NCBI GenBank assembly: GCA_016189845.1 | Contig: JACPRT010000120.1 | Span: 1-6,145 of the forward strand | Source of the DNA: Chloroflexota bacterium | GTDB lineage: Bacteria > Chloroflexota > Dehalococcoidia > Lucifugimonadales > Lucifugimonadaceae | Reading direction: 5' to 3' | Length of the DNA stretch: 6,145 nt | Shown: piece after piece, positions 6,110-6,145 of the stretch | Position numbering within the stretch: position 1 is the first letter of the stretch | Layout of the letters: each line of letters begins with the position of its first letter | Translations under genes and position numbers: made by a program | The notes under the pieces: generated by a model | Told to the model about the DNA's origin: nothing | What the model saw: the letters and a program-made list of their open reading frames with translations, nothing else | Database searches by the model: none

Positions 6110-6145
6110 CTACCGGATCCGCACGAACTTGCTGACGCTTTGGCC
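6110..6145 (-). CDS. Possible 3' end of a convergent gene (last 11 codons)
   Basis: Reading the minus strand from the window edge gives GQSVSKFVRIR followed by TAG at 6112-6110. Ten of the 11 codons end in G or C, as in the real genes here, and a beta-strand-like VxxFVRIR ending is a plausible C-terminus. Competing + strand frames (TTG 6093, GTG 6107) also stay open to the edge but give no PurQ-like sequence. With so few codons this is a guess, and no family can be named. Confidence 0.2.
   Translation of the reverse strand, partial: GQSVSKFVRIR

Noticed and set aside
6107..6145. GTG-started + strand frame as the beginning of purQ
   Set aside because: The reading (MLPDPHELADALA) does not resemble the PurQ N-terminus with its early hydrophobic strand and PGSNCD motif, and its third-position GC is lower than in the real genes.

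Overview
The window is a compact, single-strand stretch of de novo purine nucleotide biosynthesis genes from a GC-rich bacterium. Third codon positions are strongly G/C, and long spurious antisense and off-frame ORFs are common, as expected at this composition. Order on the + strand: guaA (3' half only), purD, a HAD-superfamily phosphatase resembling MtnX, purB, purC, a membrane-anchored DUF3105 protein, and purS. After purS only 53 bases remain. They contain no recognisable purQ start, and may hold the last codons of a convergent gene. No rRNA, tRNA, CRISPR, insertion sequence or other mobile element is visible.

Organism: PurS (83 aa) is the small subunit of the three-part PurS/PurQ/PurL FGAM synthetase. 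This points away from lineages that use the single large PurL, such as enteric gammaproteobacteria. The core purB-purC-purS order matches the Bacillus-type layout. The high GC, the long (about 300 aa) PurC, the DUF3105 protein and the MtnX-like HAD protein would suit a Chloroflexota or Actinomycetota-like bacterium. That placement is inference from remembered family distributions, not proven here.

Layout: guaA and purD overlap by 10 nt. purD is separated from the HAD gene by 31 nt carrying a well-placed Shine-Dalgarno and a tiny stop/start relay. HAD and purB overlap by 4 nt (GTGA), and purB and purC overlap by 4 nt (ATGA). A 64-nt gap with a small hairpin separates purC from the DUF3105 gene, and purS starts 3 nt after the DUF3105 stop. 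This packing implies one polycistronic, translationally coupled unit. No convincing promoter lies inside, so the promoter is probably upstream of the window.

How the genes work together: PurD makes GAR (step 2). PurS is part of the enzyme converting FGAR to FGAM (step 4). PurC makes SAICAR. PurB acts twice, on SAICAR and on adenylosuccinate. GuaA converts XMP to GMP. The operon thus joins backbone steps to both the AMP and GMP branches. The two non-canonical members, the HAD phosphatase and the DUF3105 protein, are the main points of interest. I found no strong sign of a wholly new system; the most promising lead is what these two proteins do inside a purine operon.
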